Numbered from the stretch's first letter, positions 21,681 to 33,351 are shown. The stretch is 64,000 bases of DNA from Vigna angularis (GCF_016808095.1 NC_068976.1:29124871-29188870), one strand, 5' to 3'. Numbers and translations: made by a program. The notes: a model not told the origin generated them from the letters alone.

Positions 21681-22835
21681 AAAAATCTGTGGTACAATTC
21701 CTCCTCTTAGATTCTCCATTCTCTCTCCTGTAACAAATCCTCTAAATCTTACATTCTTTTCTCAGGTGCTATATCATGGAAATAAAGCAGTAACGATGGC
21801 TAGCCTATCTGTTAGATGGATTCTGTTTTTAGAGTTGATCAGAACGTGTGGCAATGTTTAGAATAATCCATTTATGATTGTATTGAATTTTTCTTCATTA
21901 GAAATATACAATCATTGCAGTTTTATTGCAGAGTGTTTGTTAAATTTAATTGTTGCATAACACCGTGTCCCACATCGACAGTGCATTTACTTCACTCGTG
22001 TCGAATTTTGAAAAAATTAATGTTTGACGTTTGGTTTGGTTGACGCATGCTGGATAAATAGCAAGTTAGAATGATAGTATACTGCATTAGTATTTTCTTG
22101 TCAACCCTTCCATGGCTGCTGTGACCACAAGTGTTATAACTGATTCCTTGTAAATTTGAACCACTTTTAATGTCTACTTGGAGTTCAGTTATCACTTTCA
22201 ACGGATGAGAAGACAAATTCTTCATTGTTCAAATCTTGTCTCTACCTGAGACTGATCACTGATATCGTTACTGATATATTAACACCGAAAATCACTTTAC
22301 AACTACAACTTTCTAACAGTAAAAAATGAATTTGATTCATACATATTTCATTCACAACTGATTCTGCATAATAGTTCAGAACGCTTTCATACTGTCGTAG
22401 TTCATTCCACTCTGCATAATAAATCAGAACGTTTACTCAATTAGTATAATTAAAACTAAAATCAGTGAAATTGCATAATAATTATGATAGCTTAACAGCT
22501 AAAGTCCAACGAAATTATGAAAAAATATTTAAAATAATTCCAGTTTCCACTTTTCTTTTACTCTACAATAAGTCAAGATTAGTTATTCAAACACGGATAA
22601 CATCACACTCACACATAATATCAAAATTATATATTTTTTAAAAAGTTATTTCTTATATATTTATTTAAGAAATTATAGATTTAGATTATTATGTCTTCTT
22701 TAATGGAAAAATACTTTATTGAAGAATAATACTATTCTGATAAATATTCATTTTCAATTTCTTTTTTTCGATCGGATCAAAACGACAAGAATTTAATTTG
22801 TTTTGGTTCGTTCCCAATTTAGCCAACTTCAAAAA

Positions 22836-23035
22836 TTAAAATAAAATACTTATTTTTTAAAACTTAAGATATATTGATAACAATAATTTTAAATAAAAAT
22901 TAAAAATAAAATATGTATCTTTTAAAACTTAGGATATATTAACAAAACTAATTTTAAATAAAAAAATTAAAAATAAAATATGTATTTTTAAAACTTAAGA
23001 TATATTAGTAAAAATAACTTTAAATTTAGATTGTA
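22836..23035. repeat. Three tandem copies of a 65-67-bp AT-rich unit
   Basis: 'aataaaata' starts at 22840, 22905 and 22972. Each is followed by 'ttttaaaactta.gatatatt' and ends in 'aattttaaat'-like sequence. Low-complexity DNA; no coding role. Confidence 0.8.
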
Positions 23036-25157
23036 GTTTTACAAATAAACTAACAATGGGTACATATTGAAATAAAATAATTTTTTTCATATTTATTTAT
23101 TACAATTATTATTTTATAAAATAGATTTACTCGTAAACTTTGCGAATCAGTTCGATAGAACATCTCTCTTTTTGACCATATAAAAATTGTTATTTTTTTT
23201 ATACATAACACACTTATTCTTTTTCCTAATGTTGTTAACACTATTAAAAAAATAAGTTTTATTATTTTTATATTTTAAAGTAGAAAATTTAAGGATAGAC
23301 AATAACTAATTTGGGTACAGTTAAATTTTGTATAAGGATAAGATTCAACAAGATTATATTTATTATTTTAGACTACAACACACTCGATCCATTGTCCTTC
23401 CAAATACATATTATTATAATTGAACATCTTTTAAAAATGTAACACCCAAATTTTGAAATCACACATATCTTACTAAAGCATACCATAGTAGAAAACAAAT
23501 TAAATAAAAATTTCAATTCATTATAAATATCTTTAAGAAAAATTCATAAATTAAGTGTAATTATATCGTATTCATAAAATCTTATTATGCTGTTAGAGAT
23601 TTAAAAGCTATCGACAAAAAAGACAAAAATAAACAAATTTTATAAATTAGGAGACCACTCAAACGTCAAGAATAGAGAACTACTTTGAACAAAAATAATA
23701 AATATATAAATCAAAATAGGTATTAAGTCATAATTTTTTTAATATCTTTAAAGAGGTGAGTGAAGAAGTGGCATATGGATTTACTTACTTTAGTTTTTGG
23801 ATTTAGTTTTTGGATAATGTTATAGCCTATGACAATTTTAGTTTAATTTTCTCATGTTTAGAAGAAATCACATTATTTTTTTCACGATTTTAATTTTTTT
23901 AGATCTTTTTCATGTAGTTGTGTGCTACTTGTACGACTTTAATTAAAATGAATTGTTTTTGCGTTATACGATTCTAAAAATTTTCATTGAAATCATTACA
24001 TGATTGTTTAAGTTCATTTTCCCATATCAAAAAGTCGTGTGACATACTTTTTTTATAATAAAATCGTAATCAATAAGCACGACCTAATCTGGAGGTAAAT
24101 TTTTTAGAAAAACATTCATATACATAATTTTCAAATTTAATTGATCCTTAAAAAAAATCTCTACTCATTTTCATTTACAAGATTTGCCTCTAATTGAGAT
24201 GAAAAGAGGGAAAATGCAGAATATTATAGAAGTATTTCCAATTAGATCTATATATCAATATTAAACTTTTCAATCACTTTTTTACTTTTTATTATTTTTT
24301 TCCTTAAATCAAAAGAATCTTATTTCTTAATCTTATATTCCTCCCAAATATTGAATCTATAATGTGCAAGGATAGTTCGGAAAAATCACAACTAAAGACT
24401 TGATTGAGCACAAAAACCAAGACAGGTTATCTTTGAATCAAGACATTGAGTTTAACTTCCATAGAGAAAGGATAGATTGGGAATGGTGATGGACTTTTTC
24501 AAATCCTAAGAAAAGTAAATAATAATGAATGAAATGATGAAAATGGATACATGATCAAACATGCTAACTGTGATTTTCTCAATTATGGGGTGAAGACATG
24601 CAATTTTTTTTCTTTTTCCAAAATAAATTTTAAATTGTCATTGGTTTTTAAGGGGATCGGAATACTCTTGTAATATTGTGGCACTTCATTTTTTTTTGTC
24701 TCCACGGTGATTGCAGTGACATGGTTTCCTAAAGTGAGAGGAATGCTTCCTGAGAGGACTTAGCATATGTGCAGAATGTGTTTGAAGACCTTGAATTTGA
24801 TAAACCATATACATTTATGAATGTCAGACTTCTAAAAGTCTGCCTAACTTTCATGTGTACCAAACTTGTAATAATGTAGGTAAGTATTTGAAAAAGAACC
24901 TCATTGCACAACAGAGCAGACTAATGACAGTTGGCATAAATACAGGAAGTATCCATAGATAGGTGAAGCCTGTATACTAAATCTTCCCAAACTTCAATTT
25001 GAACCAAGCCAATCTAAAACATGGAAACACATTTGTGATTGTGTTGAAACATTCAGTGGTATACAGAGCACAAATCCCTTGAAACTGAGATAATTAAATT
25101 ATTGTTCTCTTAATCTAACTCGCTTAATCATTCCTTCTATTCCAGAAACCATTTCAT

Positions 25158-27407
25158 CTACTCCCTTAAAAGAAACAATTTGTTGAGTCGATCTTGAACC
25201 TCAAACATTCCATACTTAATGTATCTATAAGCATGCTTCCCAACAAATTCCTCAAATGTGCCAAGGAAACTTCCATATGCTGGCAACAGCATGTTTTCTA
25301 TGGATTTTATTATTTGTTCCCTTAGCTCCTCATCACAGACAGGCCATGCAGACTGAATGTTGCATGTCTCATCAAAGTGTTCGTTGAACCAATAAAGGTT
25401 GTCTTTCATCAACTCGACTGTAACACTAGGCTCTAGTTGGTTGATGTCTACCTTCAAAAGGTCCACAATCTTATTCCATGAGCTTCTTAGATAGAGCTCA
25501 AGGTTTTCTTGGAACTTTGTTGTGTTTTTGTGGAGCCAGTCATCTCCAAAAGCAAGTCCCAGTCCATTCAGTTTTGTCTCTACTTCAATGAATCTCCGGT
25601 TGTTCATGATGAAAACATAACCCAAAGAAGGGTTTTTGTAATTTTTGGAGTTGGCTTCTAAACTGCTCTCTAAAAGCTCTATCATCCTGTAAATCAACAC
25701 AGGTGAAATCATTTCATCTAAACCTAGCCTAAGTTTATTCTCCCTACTTCGACGTTGAGATTTAATGTAGTACAACACTTCAAACTTATTACCATTTTTG
25801 GACTTTTCGTCCAAACTACTCTGTAACAGAATTCTCACTTTGTCTATGTACAAAGATGCTGGAATCGTTCCCTCCTTTAAATCTTGCCTAAGTTTCCTAA
25901 TTTCCCTATTTCTGTAAACCAAATAAATACAGTACATCCCTTCAAGGGTAATAGGATGAATCCCGCCACCAGGATTGAGTGATATATCTTCCAAAGCCTC
26001 ATAAATGCACAATCTCTGCTTTATCAGGAGAACTACAATATTTATTAGTGTTGTAAATGATTCAAACTCTTGTATCAACTCCTCCAATGTGTTGCGCAAG
26101 AAATGGCTCCAAGTTTCCAAGGCAAGGGCAGAGTTCAGCAGACTAGTAGCCAATTCCGTGCAAAGTTCCCTGAAATGAAACTCCCCATTGAAAATGGAGC
26201 CCCTAAAGACACGATAGAAGAGTCTTTCTTCATTGGGAAAGAGTATCCTCGCGGCTATGTTCATAGCTTTTATCAGCCTCTCAATCTTCTCCGACTTGTT
26301 AATGTCCTCCCCGTTGAGCTCTTGATCCTGCAACCCTAATGCCCAGAGACTCTCTTTCAGAAACTTCCGCCGCCAATTACTGTACACGTGCAAGCATTCC
26401 TCCTCAAATCCATCTGACACCATCTTGTCTACACTTTCACGAAGCTTGATGATCATTCCTGACGACAATGAATCCACCACCATGTTGTCGTCGCCATGCA
26501 ATTCTGGCACTGAAATATGCTCCTCACTCAGAACACTAGCTTTAAGGTATTTGTCTACATGCATGGAAATTGCTCTGATAACTCTCCCATTCTCCTTCTT
26601 AAGAGCCTCTATACAACCCATGAAGCATTCCTCGGTACCATAAATGTTTTCGGGAGGGCCACCACCAGAACCACCCTCTTGAGGTGAAAATACTAGAGAA
26701 GCACTATGCCTTGTTCCTCTTGAAGGCCAGACCATATCAATGACAGGATGAGGTGGTGAACTAGCCATAATTGTTCGGGTTGAATCCACTTGAGTAACAC
26801 TATTACTGGTTCCTTGTGGTTGTGAAAAAGAACCAATTTCAAGCACTACATGATCTTGGTGTTGAAGTCCATGATACCCACTTCTTGGTTGAAGATCCAA
26901 ATTGGAACGAAGAAGGATGAGGGAATAACTGAAAGCTCCCCCAACAGTGACTAGCCACAGTTTTATTTTCATGAGTTGTACCATCAGAAGTGCACAGAAA
27001 AAATACAGGAGATCAACCTCAAATCCTAACTGACTGAGCCTAGACAAGCCTAGAGACATGATAGCAAAAGCAACACAAGAAAGCAGACTATAGGCATCTG
27101 CTTTCTGTTTCAGATATTTATCAAGGAAAAAGGAGTATACAGAAGTGATAAGCAAAACAGAGAATGCTGTGTGAGCTTCCAAACAGCGAGAGTTGGAGTA
27201 TTCCCATGTCTTTGCAAACAAGGTGGAAAGGGAGATTAAAAAACCGAAAACAATGTAAAGAAGTAACTTCCACCAGGTCCAATTTCCAAGTAAATGATTG
27301 AAAGAGGAGCTCAGAGCGTAACAGATAAGGCCAACGATAGATGAAGCAAAACACACAAATCTCCATACCTTTGGCTGATGTAGCCAACTCCAAATTTTGA
27401 TGAGCAT
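25158..27407 (-). CDS. EXO70J: EXO70J-type exocyst-like protein with N-terminal membrane segments (copy 2)
   Basis: An intact 749-codon frame without introns. Hydrophobic spans lie at ~16-36, 46-65, 80-95, 105-122 and 132-166, then a variable Ser/Gln/Gly-rich linker (~170-260), a charged helix ('CIEALKKENGRVIRAISMHV', ~270-290) and an EXO70 domain (~335-747). Signature stretches are 'GYVFIMNNRRFIEVETKL', 'FGDDWLHKNTTKFQENLEL', 'LRSSWNKIVDLLKVD' and 'AYRYIKYGMFEVQDRL'. These match the C-terminal EXO70 helices that in other members bind membrane lipids. Within the domain residues ~491-545 and ~546-600 are tandem copies of each other. The start is the first ATG in frame; no upstream in-frame ATG is near. 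Closely related to copy 3. A vesicle-tethering role on an internal membrane is inferred from the family. Confidence 0.92.
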   Translation of the reverse strand: MLIKIWSWLHQPKVWRFVCFASSIVGLICYALSSSFNHLLGNWTWWKLLLYIVFGFLISLSTLFAKTWEYSNSRCLEAHTAFSVLLITSVYSFFLDKYLKQKADAYSLLSCVAFAIMSLGLSRLSQLGFEVDLLYFFCALLMVQLMKIKLWLVTVGGAFSYSLILLRSNLDLQPRSGYHGLQHQDHVVLEIGSFSQPQGTSNSVTQVDSTRTIMASSPPHPVIDMVWPSRGTRHSASLVFSPQEGGSGGGPPENIYGTEECFMGCIEALKKENGRVIRAISMHVDKYLKASVLSEEHISVPELHGDDNMVVDSLSSGMIIKLRESVDKMVSDGFEEECLHVYSNWRRKFLKESLWALGLQDQELNGEDINKSEKIERLIKAMNIAARILFPNEERLFYRVFRGSIFNGEFHFRELCTELATSLLNSALALETWSHFLRNTLEELIQEFESFTTLINIVVLLIKQRLCIYEALEDISLNPGGGIHPITLEGMYCIYLVYRNREIRKLRQDLKEGTIPASLYIDKVRILLQSSLDEKSKNGNKFEVLYYIKSQRRSRENKLRLGLDEMISPVLIYRMIELLESSLEANSKNYKNPSLGYVFIMNNRRFIEVETKLNGLGLAFGDDWLHKNTTKFQENLELYLRSSWNKIVDLLKVDINQLEPSVTVELMKDNLYWFNEHFDETCNIQSAWPVCDEELREQIIKSIENMLLPAYGSFLGTFEEFVGKHAYRYIKYGMFEVQDRLNKLFLLRE
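25620..25945 (-). repeat. Internal tandem duplication in the EXO70 domain of copy 2
   Basis: Residues 491-545 and 546-600 of the product align with a period of 51-54 residues. 'REIRKLRQDLKEG' matches 'RENKLRLGLDEM', and 'RILLQSSLDEKSKNGNKFEV' matches 'IELLESSLEANSKNYKNPSL'. Copy 1 and the pseudogene at 27874 have one such segment only. The same duplication is present in copy 3. Confidence 0.8.
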
Positions 27408-27429
27408 GAGGACTCTGTTGTTTCTTAAG

Positions 27430-27873
27430 CACGGTTTGCTTTCAGGAAAAAAACCACGGTTGTTTTTTTTTTTGGATGGGGGTTTAATCCTTTTATTTTA
27501 TTTTATTTTATTGTAGACATTTCAAAGGAAGTAAGTGGGAAAGCTCCATCAATCTTTTACGTGTTGACTTAAAACTGGGTAGTTCTTTTGCAATCAATGC
27601 TACTTGAAATAATCCCCTCATGCGATCAGAAAAACAATAAAATCCTGAAAATGCATCAAACACAAATCCAATTAATTCGAGATATCAATAATCACCTCCG
27701 AGAAGAACTCATTTTATAATTGCGTTTAAATGTGTCAAATAATTTAGGCTGTGCAAATCTAAAACATATAAATAAAAACCGAAGAATATAACGTGGATGG
27801 GGATTTAAGCTATGCAAATCTAAAACAGAGAAGTAAAATAATTATGTAGTTTTAAGCTTAAATGTACACTGGT
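27430..27873. promoter_or_regulatory. Upstream region of EXO70J copy 2, conserved with copy 3
   Basis: This ~440-bp stretch lies 5' of the copy 2 start and is closely similar to 56855-57257 5' of copy 3, from 'ggatgggggtttaatcc' to 'aagcttaaatgtacactgg'. It should contain the promoter and 5' UTR. No single TATA box stands out. Similarity ends at 27873, where the pseudogene begins after a deletion. Confidence 0.55.
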
Positions 27874-28968
27874 AGTCCACAATCTTATTCCACGATATCA
27901 AATTTCAGAAAGTTCACAATCTTATTCCACGAGCTTCTAGAGTAGGAGGTTTTGCTGGAATTTTGTTGTGATTTTGCGCAGCCAATCATGACTAAAATAG
28001 GAACCAATCCATAGAATTTTTCTTCTAGTTCTATGAAAGTCAGATTGTTCATGATGAAAACATACGCCAGAGAAGGTTTATGGTAACTTTTGGACTCTAC
28101 TTCCAAATCTATAACCAGGGTTGTTGCAATTATCCTGGCCACATTCACAGACGGTGAAAGCCTTCCCTCCTTATCAAACATGGTCTTATAATCCTTGCAT
28201 AGATGTATTATCCCTTTATGTACAAACATAACGAATTTTGTGCATCAATTCACAGATATTAGGATGAAGATCACCACCCTCATAATATGTAAAATTTTCA
28301 CACTCCAGAATAGTTGCCAAGTGATTGGCAATGCGAACCAAACAAATATTCAATTCTCTACAAACCACAGTGGAAGCAAAATCCCCCGGGGAAGAGACCC
28401 CTTTAAAGACGCGATCACAGAGTGTCCTTTCATTGGGAAGGAGTACACTATCAACTACATACAAAACCTTTGTTAAACAACTCTGAATCTTCTCCATCTC
28501 ATCAATGCATCCATGCAAAGCTCTTGAATTTGCAACCCATAAGTCCATAAAAACTTTTTCAAAAACTCCCTTCGGCAAGTATAGTACGCTCTGCGACAAT
28601 CCTTCTCAAACCCTTTGGTTAACATTGTTAGAAACATGGATAGATTGTTATGAATCAAAGTGTGAGTTTAAGTTTCACATTGGATAAAAATGAAAAAATA
28701 TCATATAAAAAGTAAAGACACGTTAACTCATTGTCTTCATGTTTTTGGTAGTAAGTGGTGTCAATATTTTATGTAGTATTGTGCTCAAATTTTATTGGTA
28801 TTGTATCTTTCCAATAAAGACCCGTCCTTGACAAACCTAACAAACATCTGTCATTCAGTTTCATCAAGGTCGTTGATGAGTGTAGCAAGCAATGCATCAA
28901 CCACCAAGTTGTTGTCAGTATGGAGTTCCACAGTTGGAATCTTGTTGGTCACATTAGCTTTAAGGTAT
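27874..28968 (-). pseudogene. EXO70J pseudogene A, C-terminal/middle fragment
   Basis: Minus-strand fragments match the EXO70 domain of the intact neighbours: 'VLLPNERTLCDRVFKG' (~28430), 'ELNICLVRIANHLATI' (~28320), 'PSLAYVFIMNNLTFIELEEK' (~28050) and 'RSSWNKIVNFLKFDI' (~27920). Several frameshifts separate them. The last ~110 residues of the domain are missing: the sequence jumps at 27873 into the upstream region of copy 2, and a short piece 'cacaatcttattccacga' is repeated at the junction (27878 and 27917). A 217-bp solo LTR is inserted at 28626. The gene continues at 33242 and 37189 after two larger insertions. Confidence 0.88.
28626..28842. mobile_element. Solo LTR or TRIM-like insertion (217 bp) in EXO70J pseudogene A
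   Basis: Starts TGTTAGAAAC and ends CCTAACA (inverted TGTTAG/CTAACA ends) and is flanked by an exact 5-bp duplication, aacat at 28621-28625 and 28843-28847. The interior includes 'cacattggataaaaatga', as in common legume LTR/TRIM sequences. No coding capacity. Confidence 0.85.
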
Positions 28969-29058
28969 TCCTACCAGTCAACATGACTTTTATTTTCCTA
29001 AAAAATAGCATAGCATATTATTTTAATTTTGTTAATTTTCAATAGTCATCAATCAACA
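28969..29058 (-). repeat. Truncated 3' LTR of copia E copy 1
   Basis: Matches the last ~90 bp (plus-strand direction) of 32985-33241. The other ~165 bp are missing although the target duplication outside is exact, so the loss came after insertion. Confidence 0.85.
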
Positions 29059-32000
29059 CTCCTCCTTGACTTTGGAATCACAAACTCCAAGCTTTTGTCT
29101 CAAAAACTCAAATCTAGATTTTGGAAGTGTCTTGGTTAGGATATCAGCCACTTGATTTTTTGTTTTGTAGTGAAACCTCACTTGTCCTTCTCTTTGAACT
29201 TCTCTTAAAAAGAAAAGTTTTATCTTAAAATGCTTTGGAAAAACTGGATTATTGGCAATTGAAATTGCAGCTTGATTATCCACATAAATCTTTGTGTTGT
29301 CTTCTTGTTCTATGTGTAAATTAGTCATGATTTTCCTTATCCAGACAGTTTGATTTACAGTAGCAGTAGCGACATACTCTGCTTCTACTATTGATTGAAC
29401 TATAATTTCTTGCTTTTTGGAACACCATGAAAAAACTCGAGAACCAAGAGAGAAACAATAACCATAAGTGCTTCTCATATCATCAACACATCCCCAATCA
29501 CTATTTGAATAACCATGAAAACTTAAGCTTTCAACTTTGTTAAACCATATACCATAATCAATTATGCCTTTAACATATCTAAGATATTTTTTTGCTGCTT
29601 GAAAATGAATTTCACTAGCACAATGCATGTACCTTGATAACAAACTCATTGAATGCATGATATCTGGTCGGGTGGCAATTAAATACATTAAGCATCCTAT
29701 TAAGGATCTAAATAGCTTTTCATCAACCTTTTCAGCTCCATCTTCTCTACAAAACTTTTCTTTTTGGTCCATTGGAGTTGCAACTGACTTACATTCTTCC
29801 ATGTTGAACTTCATAAGTACTTCCTTTGCATACTTTTCTTGGCACACAAATATTTCATTTTTCTTTTGCTGCACTTGCATAGCAAGAAAAAATGTCATCT
29901 TTCCAAAGTCTGTCATTTCAAAAACATTTTCCATTTCTTCTTTAAACTTGTCAATCATCTTCTTACAATTTCCTCTAACAAATAAGTCATCAACATACAG
30001 AGATATCATAAGTATATCTTCATTCACCTTTTTAATATATAAGGTATACTCACTTAGACTTTTCACAAAGCCTAAGCTCATTAAATGTGCATCAATTCTA
30101 CTATACCAAGACCTTGGTGCTTGTTGTAAACCATATAATGCCTTTTTCAGTAGATAAACCTTGTCTTCTTGTCCTTGAAGAGCAAAACCTTTTGGTTGTT
30201 CCACAAAAATTTCTTCCTCCAAATATCCATTCAAAAAGGTTGATTTTACTTCCAATTGATGTATAAGCCACCCTTTTTGTGCAGCTAGTGCTAACAGCAA
30301 CCTTATTGTGTCTAGCCTGGCAACTGGGGCAAATGTTTCAGAGAAATCTACCCCAAACATCTGAGCATATCCCTTGACAACAAGTCTTTCCTTGTACTTG
30401 TTCACAGAATTATCAACATTGAACTTGGTTCTATAAACCCACTTTCCTCCAATGGCCTTTTTATGACCAGGTCTATCCACAAACTCCGACGTATTATTTT
30501 TTTCAATCATTTTGAGCTCCTCTTCCATAGCATTTATCCACCTCTTATCAGTCGCAGCCTCTTCATATCCACTAGGTTTCATGACCGCAACATTACACCT
30601 TTGATAGATGTCACAAAGCAATCTTGTTCCTTTGACAGGTTCGTCATCCACATCTTCATTCTCCTCCTGCAATCCAAGCTCATTGTTGCCTTTCAAGCTC
30701 AAACAATGAAATTGTTCAAGGTATTTGTTGTCTTTCCAGCTCCAACAATCAAACTCCAAGAATTTCACATCCCCGTTAATAATGACTTTGTTGTTGTGTG
30801 GGAGATAGATCCTGTAGGCCTTTGAAATCAAGTTGTAGCCTACAAAAATTCCAGGTTATGCTGTCTTGTCCAATTTATCTTTCTTAATATGAGGAATATA
30901 AGAGAAACACAAGCAACCAAATATCTTTAAATTAAATAGCTCAGGTTTGTAACTGTACCATGCTTCAAAAGGCGTTCTTTGTTGTAGAGCTTTTGTTGGC
31001 AATCTAATGAGTAAAAGTACTGTTGTATCAGCCTCTGCCTAGAATTTTTTAGGAAACTCTTTGTCATGAAGTAAGCACCTAGCCATCTCCATAATCATCC
31101 GATTTTTCCTTTCTGTAGTGCCATTTTGCTGAGGTGAATAAGGGGCTGTAAGTTGGTGTTCTACACCTGTATCTTCACAAAACTTGTTATGTTTTTTGGA
31201 AGTATATTTAGTTTCATTGTCGGATCTGATCATCTGCATTTTGTACTTGCTTTGATTTTCCACCAAAGTTTTAAACTTCCAAAAAATGTCAGCAACTTCA
31301 TATTTAAACTTCATAAAATATATCAAACACATTCTTGTCATGTCATCAATATAATATAATACCTACTCTCATTCAATGATGGTGTGCTCATAGGACCTCC
31401 AACATCTGTATGTATCAATTGTAGATTTTGTATAGCCCTCCAAGTCTTGTTTTGTGGAAATGGGAGTCTTGTTTGCTTTCCATATTGACAAGCAATGCAT
31501 GTAGGAAATGCTTCTTCTATATCAAGTAAGCCTCTCACCATGTTATTCTTCTTCATGAATATTAGAGCACTATGGTGAAAATGGCCCAATCTTTTATGAC
31601 AAAGTATTGTACTACTAACCTCTTTGTGCATTGCAGCTTATTCTTCATTCATGAAGTCCAAAGCAAAACTTTTTCCTTTCATTCTAACTTTAAATACTTC
31701 CTTGCCTGTTGAATCTTTAATCATGCAGTTTTTGTCTTCAAACAACACCTTTTAACCTTTTTCAAGCAATTGAGGAACACTCAACAAGTTTTGGTTAATT
31801 TCTGGAACATATAAAACATTTGAAATCAGTTTCAAACCTGTTAGACCTTCAATTATCACTGTTCCTTTTCCTTTTACTGAAATTTATGCTCCATTACCTA
31901 CTCTGACTTTAGAAAGTGAAGTTTTGTCAAGTTCATTAAAGAGTTCTCGATCATAACTCATGTGGTTTCTACAACCACTATTTATTAGCCAAATTTCTGT

Positions 32001-32666
32001 GGAGCTATTGGTAGCGAAGCATGTAACAGCAAACAATGTTTCCTCTTGTGGTTGATCCTCAGCAACCTTAACTTCTCCTTGTTGTTGATGAGACTTGCAA
32101 ATCTTTTCCATGTGCCCTAGCTGCCCACACTTATTACACGTTGCATCCGGTCTCCACGATCACCTTTTTTGTAGATGATTGGTTTTCTTACAATGAGGAA
32201 AAGGTGGAAAAACTTGAGTATTATTACTCTTGTTGTTAATCTTGTTTAATCTTCTAGGTCTGGTATCATTGTTCTGCTTCTTCCTGTGTTTGTTGCCATT
32301 GCTCTGGAATTTGACTTGAAAAGCACCCTCCACAGATCCTTCTTGGCTCATAAGTCTTCTTTGCTCTTGGGCTTGTAAGTCATGCAGCACCTCTGCCAAA
32401 CTGATCTTAGATAGATCCTTTGTGTTCTCCAAGGTAGCTATAGAAGCTTCATATCTTTCTGGTACTGATACAAGAATTTTTCCAACAATTCTTGAATCAG
32501 AAAAAGCGGTGCCGAGAAATCTTACTTTGTTGGCAATGCCAAGCAATGTATTTGAGTACTCTTTGATGGTGTGAAATTCTTTCATTCGTTGTAGCTTAAA
32601 TTCTCTCATTAAATTCAATACTTGCATGCTTCTAATTCTCTCATCTCTTGCAAATTCTTCCTTCAA
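29059..32666 (-). pseudogene. Copia E copy 1 gag-pol, broken
   Basis: In transcription order: gag (32666-32160, 'MKEFHTIKEYSNTLLGIANK'), protease (32111-31884), integrase (31631-31039) and RT-RNase H (30831-29053, a 592-codon open piece). RT has 'SLYVDDLFV' and RNase H has 'GYSNSDWG', 'IVEAEYVATAT' and 'VDNQAAISIAN'. The protease active site reads 'LINSGC' where the related copy at 63.8 kb has 'LIDSGC', so the catalytic Asp is Asn. Stops and frameshifts separate the domains. It cannot encode a full polyprotein. Confidence 0.92.
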
Positions 32667-32969
32667 GTAATCTGTTTTGTGAGACTTGATCCTGGTGAAA
32701 ATTAGTTTTGAAACACCAGAAAATAAACATGCCTTTGCCTTTGCTTTCCTGATTTTTTTTCCTTGTAGTTTTTCATCTAGGCTATATTGGGGTTGTCAGG
32801 CAGCGAAGCAATATCGTAATCCTCCTCCACCGCTTCCCGAAGATCCAAAGCCTCTAGGAAGTTCTGCATTTTTATGGCCCAGAGATCGTAGCTATCTCCA
32901 CCAAAGATAGGAGAAGCAACTCTCGAGAAACTTGTTTCAACATCCATTTTTCAGGTCCCGTAACATGTA

Positions 32970-32981
32970 GCTCTGATACCA
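32970..32981 (-). other. Primer-binding site of copia E copy 1
   Basis: The minus strand reads TGGTATCAGAGC, the standard initiator-Met tRNA PBS, three bases from the LTR end. Confidence 0.92.
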
Positions 32982-32984
32982 ATT

Positions 32985-33241
32985 TGTAGGTTATTTTATT
33001 GAAAAAGTTTGAGAGAGTGGAACAGAGGAATATAAAAATGCATAGATATCTTTTTTATAAAGCAAATAATTGAACGTAAATGCACGAAAATATTGGCATC
33101 TATAACCACTAACAGACTAGTGCTCATATTGCCTAGAAAATAGCAAATAAATCCTACTAGTCAACATGACTTTTATTTTCCTAAAAAATAGCATAACATA
33201 TTATTTTAATTTGTTAATTTCCAATAGTCGATCAATCAACA
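32985..33241 (-). repeat. 5' LTR of copia E copy 1
   Basis: 257 bp; the plus strand starts tgtaggttatttta and ends aatcaaca. Homologous to 60581-60852. Confidence 0.9.
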
Positions 33242-33351
33242 GGTATCCATCTACATGCTTGGAAATTGGGTCGATAAGGATCTCATTCTCCTTCTTAAGC
33301 ACCTCTATATATTCCATGAATTGTGCCATGATACTTTTGTTATTGTCATTT
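33242..33351 (-). pseudogene. EXO70J pseudogene A, middle fragment between two insertions
   Basis: 110 bp matching the charged helix before the EXO70 domain in copies 2 and 3. The plus strand has 'ggtatccatctacatgcttg' and 'tctccttcttaagcacctct', as in copy 2 near 26550-26610. It is stranded between the copia and the chromovirus. Confidence 0.88.

Larger units (their letters stand above)
21381..25157. other. Intergenic DNA between EXO70J copies 1 and 2
   Basis: The first ~300 bp form the upstream region of copy 1; no clear TATA box was found. A short coding-like stretch is at 21460-21680 (separate entry) and a 65-67-bp tandem repeat at 22836-23035. From about 24520 to 25157 the sequence matches 53955-54577 downstream of copy 3 and so belongs to the duplicated block. 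The rest is AT-rich with no gene I can support. Confidence 0.6.
28969..33241 (-). mobile_element. Ty1/copia element (family E, copy 1) inserted in EXO70J pseudogene A
   Basis: The EXO70J sequence is interrupted at ggtat (28964-28968) and resumes at ggtat (33242-33246), an exact 5-bp duplication. The inserted element lies on the minus strand: a full 257-bp 5' LTR at 32985-33241, PBS 'gctctgatacca' (reverse complement, 32970-32981), gag, protease, integrase, RT, RNase H, the purine tract at ~29059-29070, and a truncated 3' LTR at 28969-29058. The last keeps only ~90 of 257 bp. Related to the element starting at 60581. Confidence 0.93.

Noticed and set aside
19254..27407. Copies 1 and 2 as NBS-LRR or transporter genes because of the hydrophobic N-terminus
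   Set aside because: The C-terminal ~400 residues carry the EXO70 signature. No P-loop, LRR or transporter motif was seen.
28195..28986. Plus-strand frames of 60-93 codons across the pseudogene
   Set aside because: They lie antisense to the EXO70J remnants and have no independent features.
32686..32910. A 74-codon plus-strand gene at the copia E gag start
   Set aside because: Antisense to the copia E gag N-terminus and leader next to the PBS.
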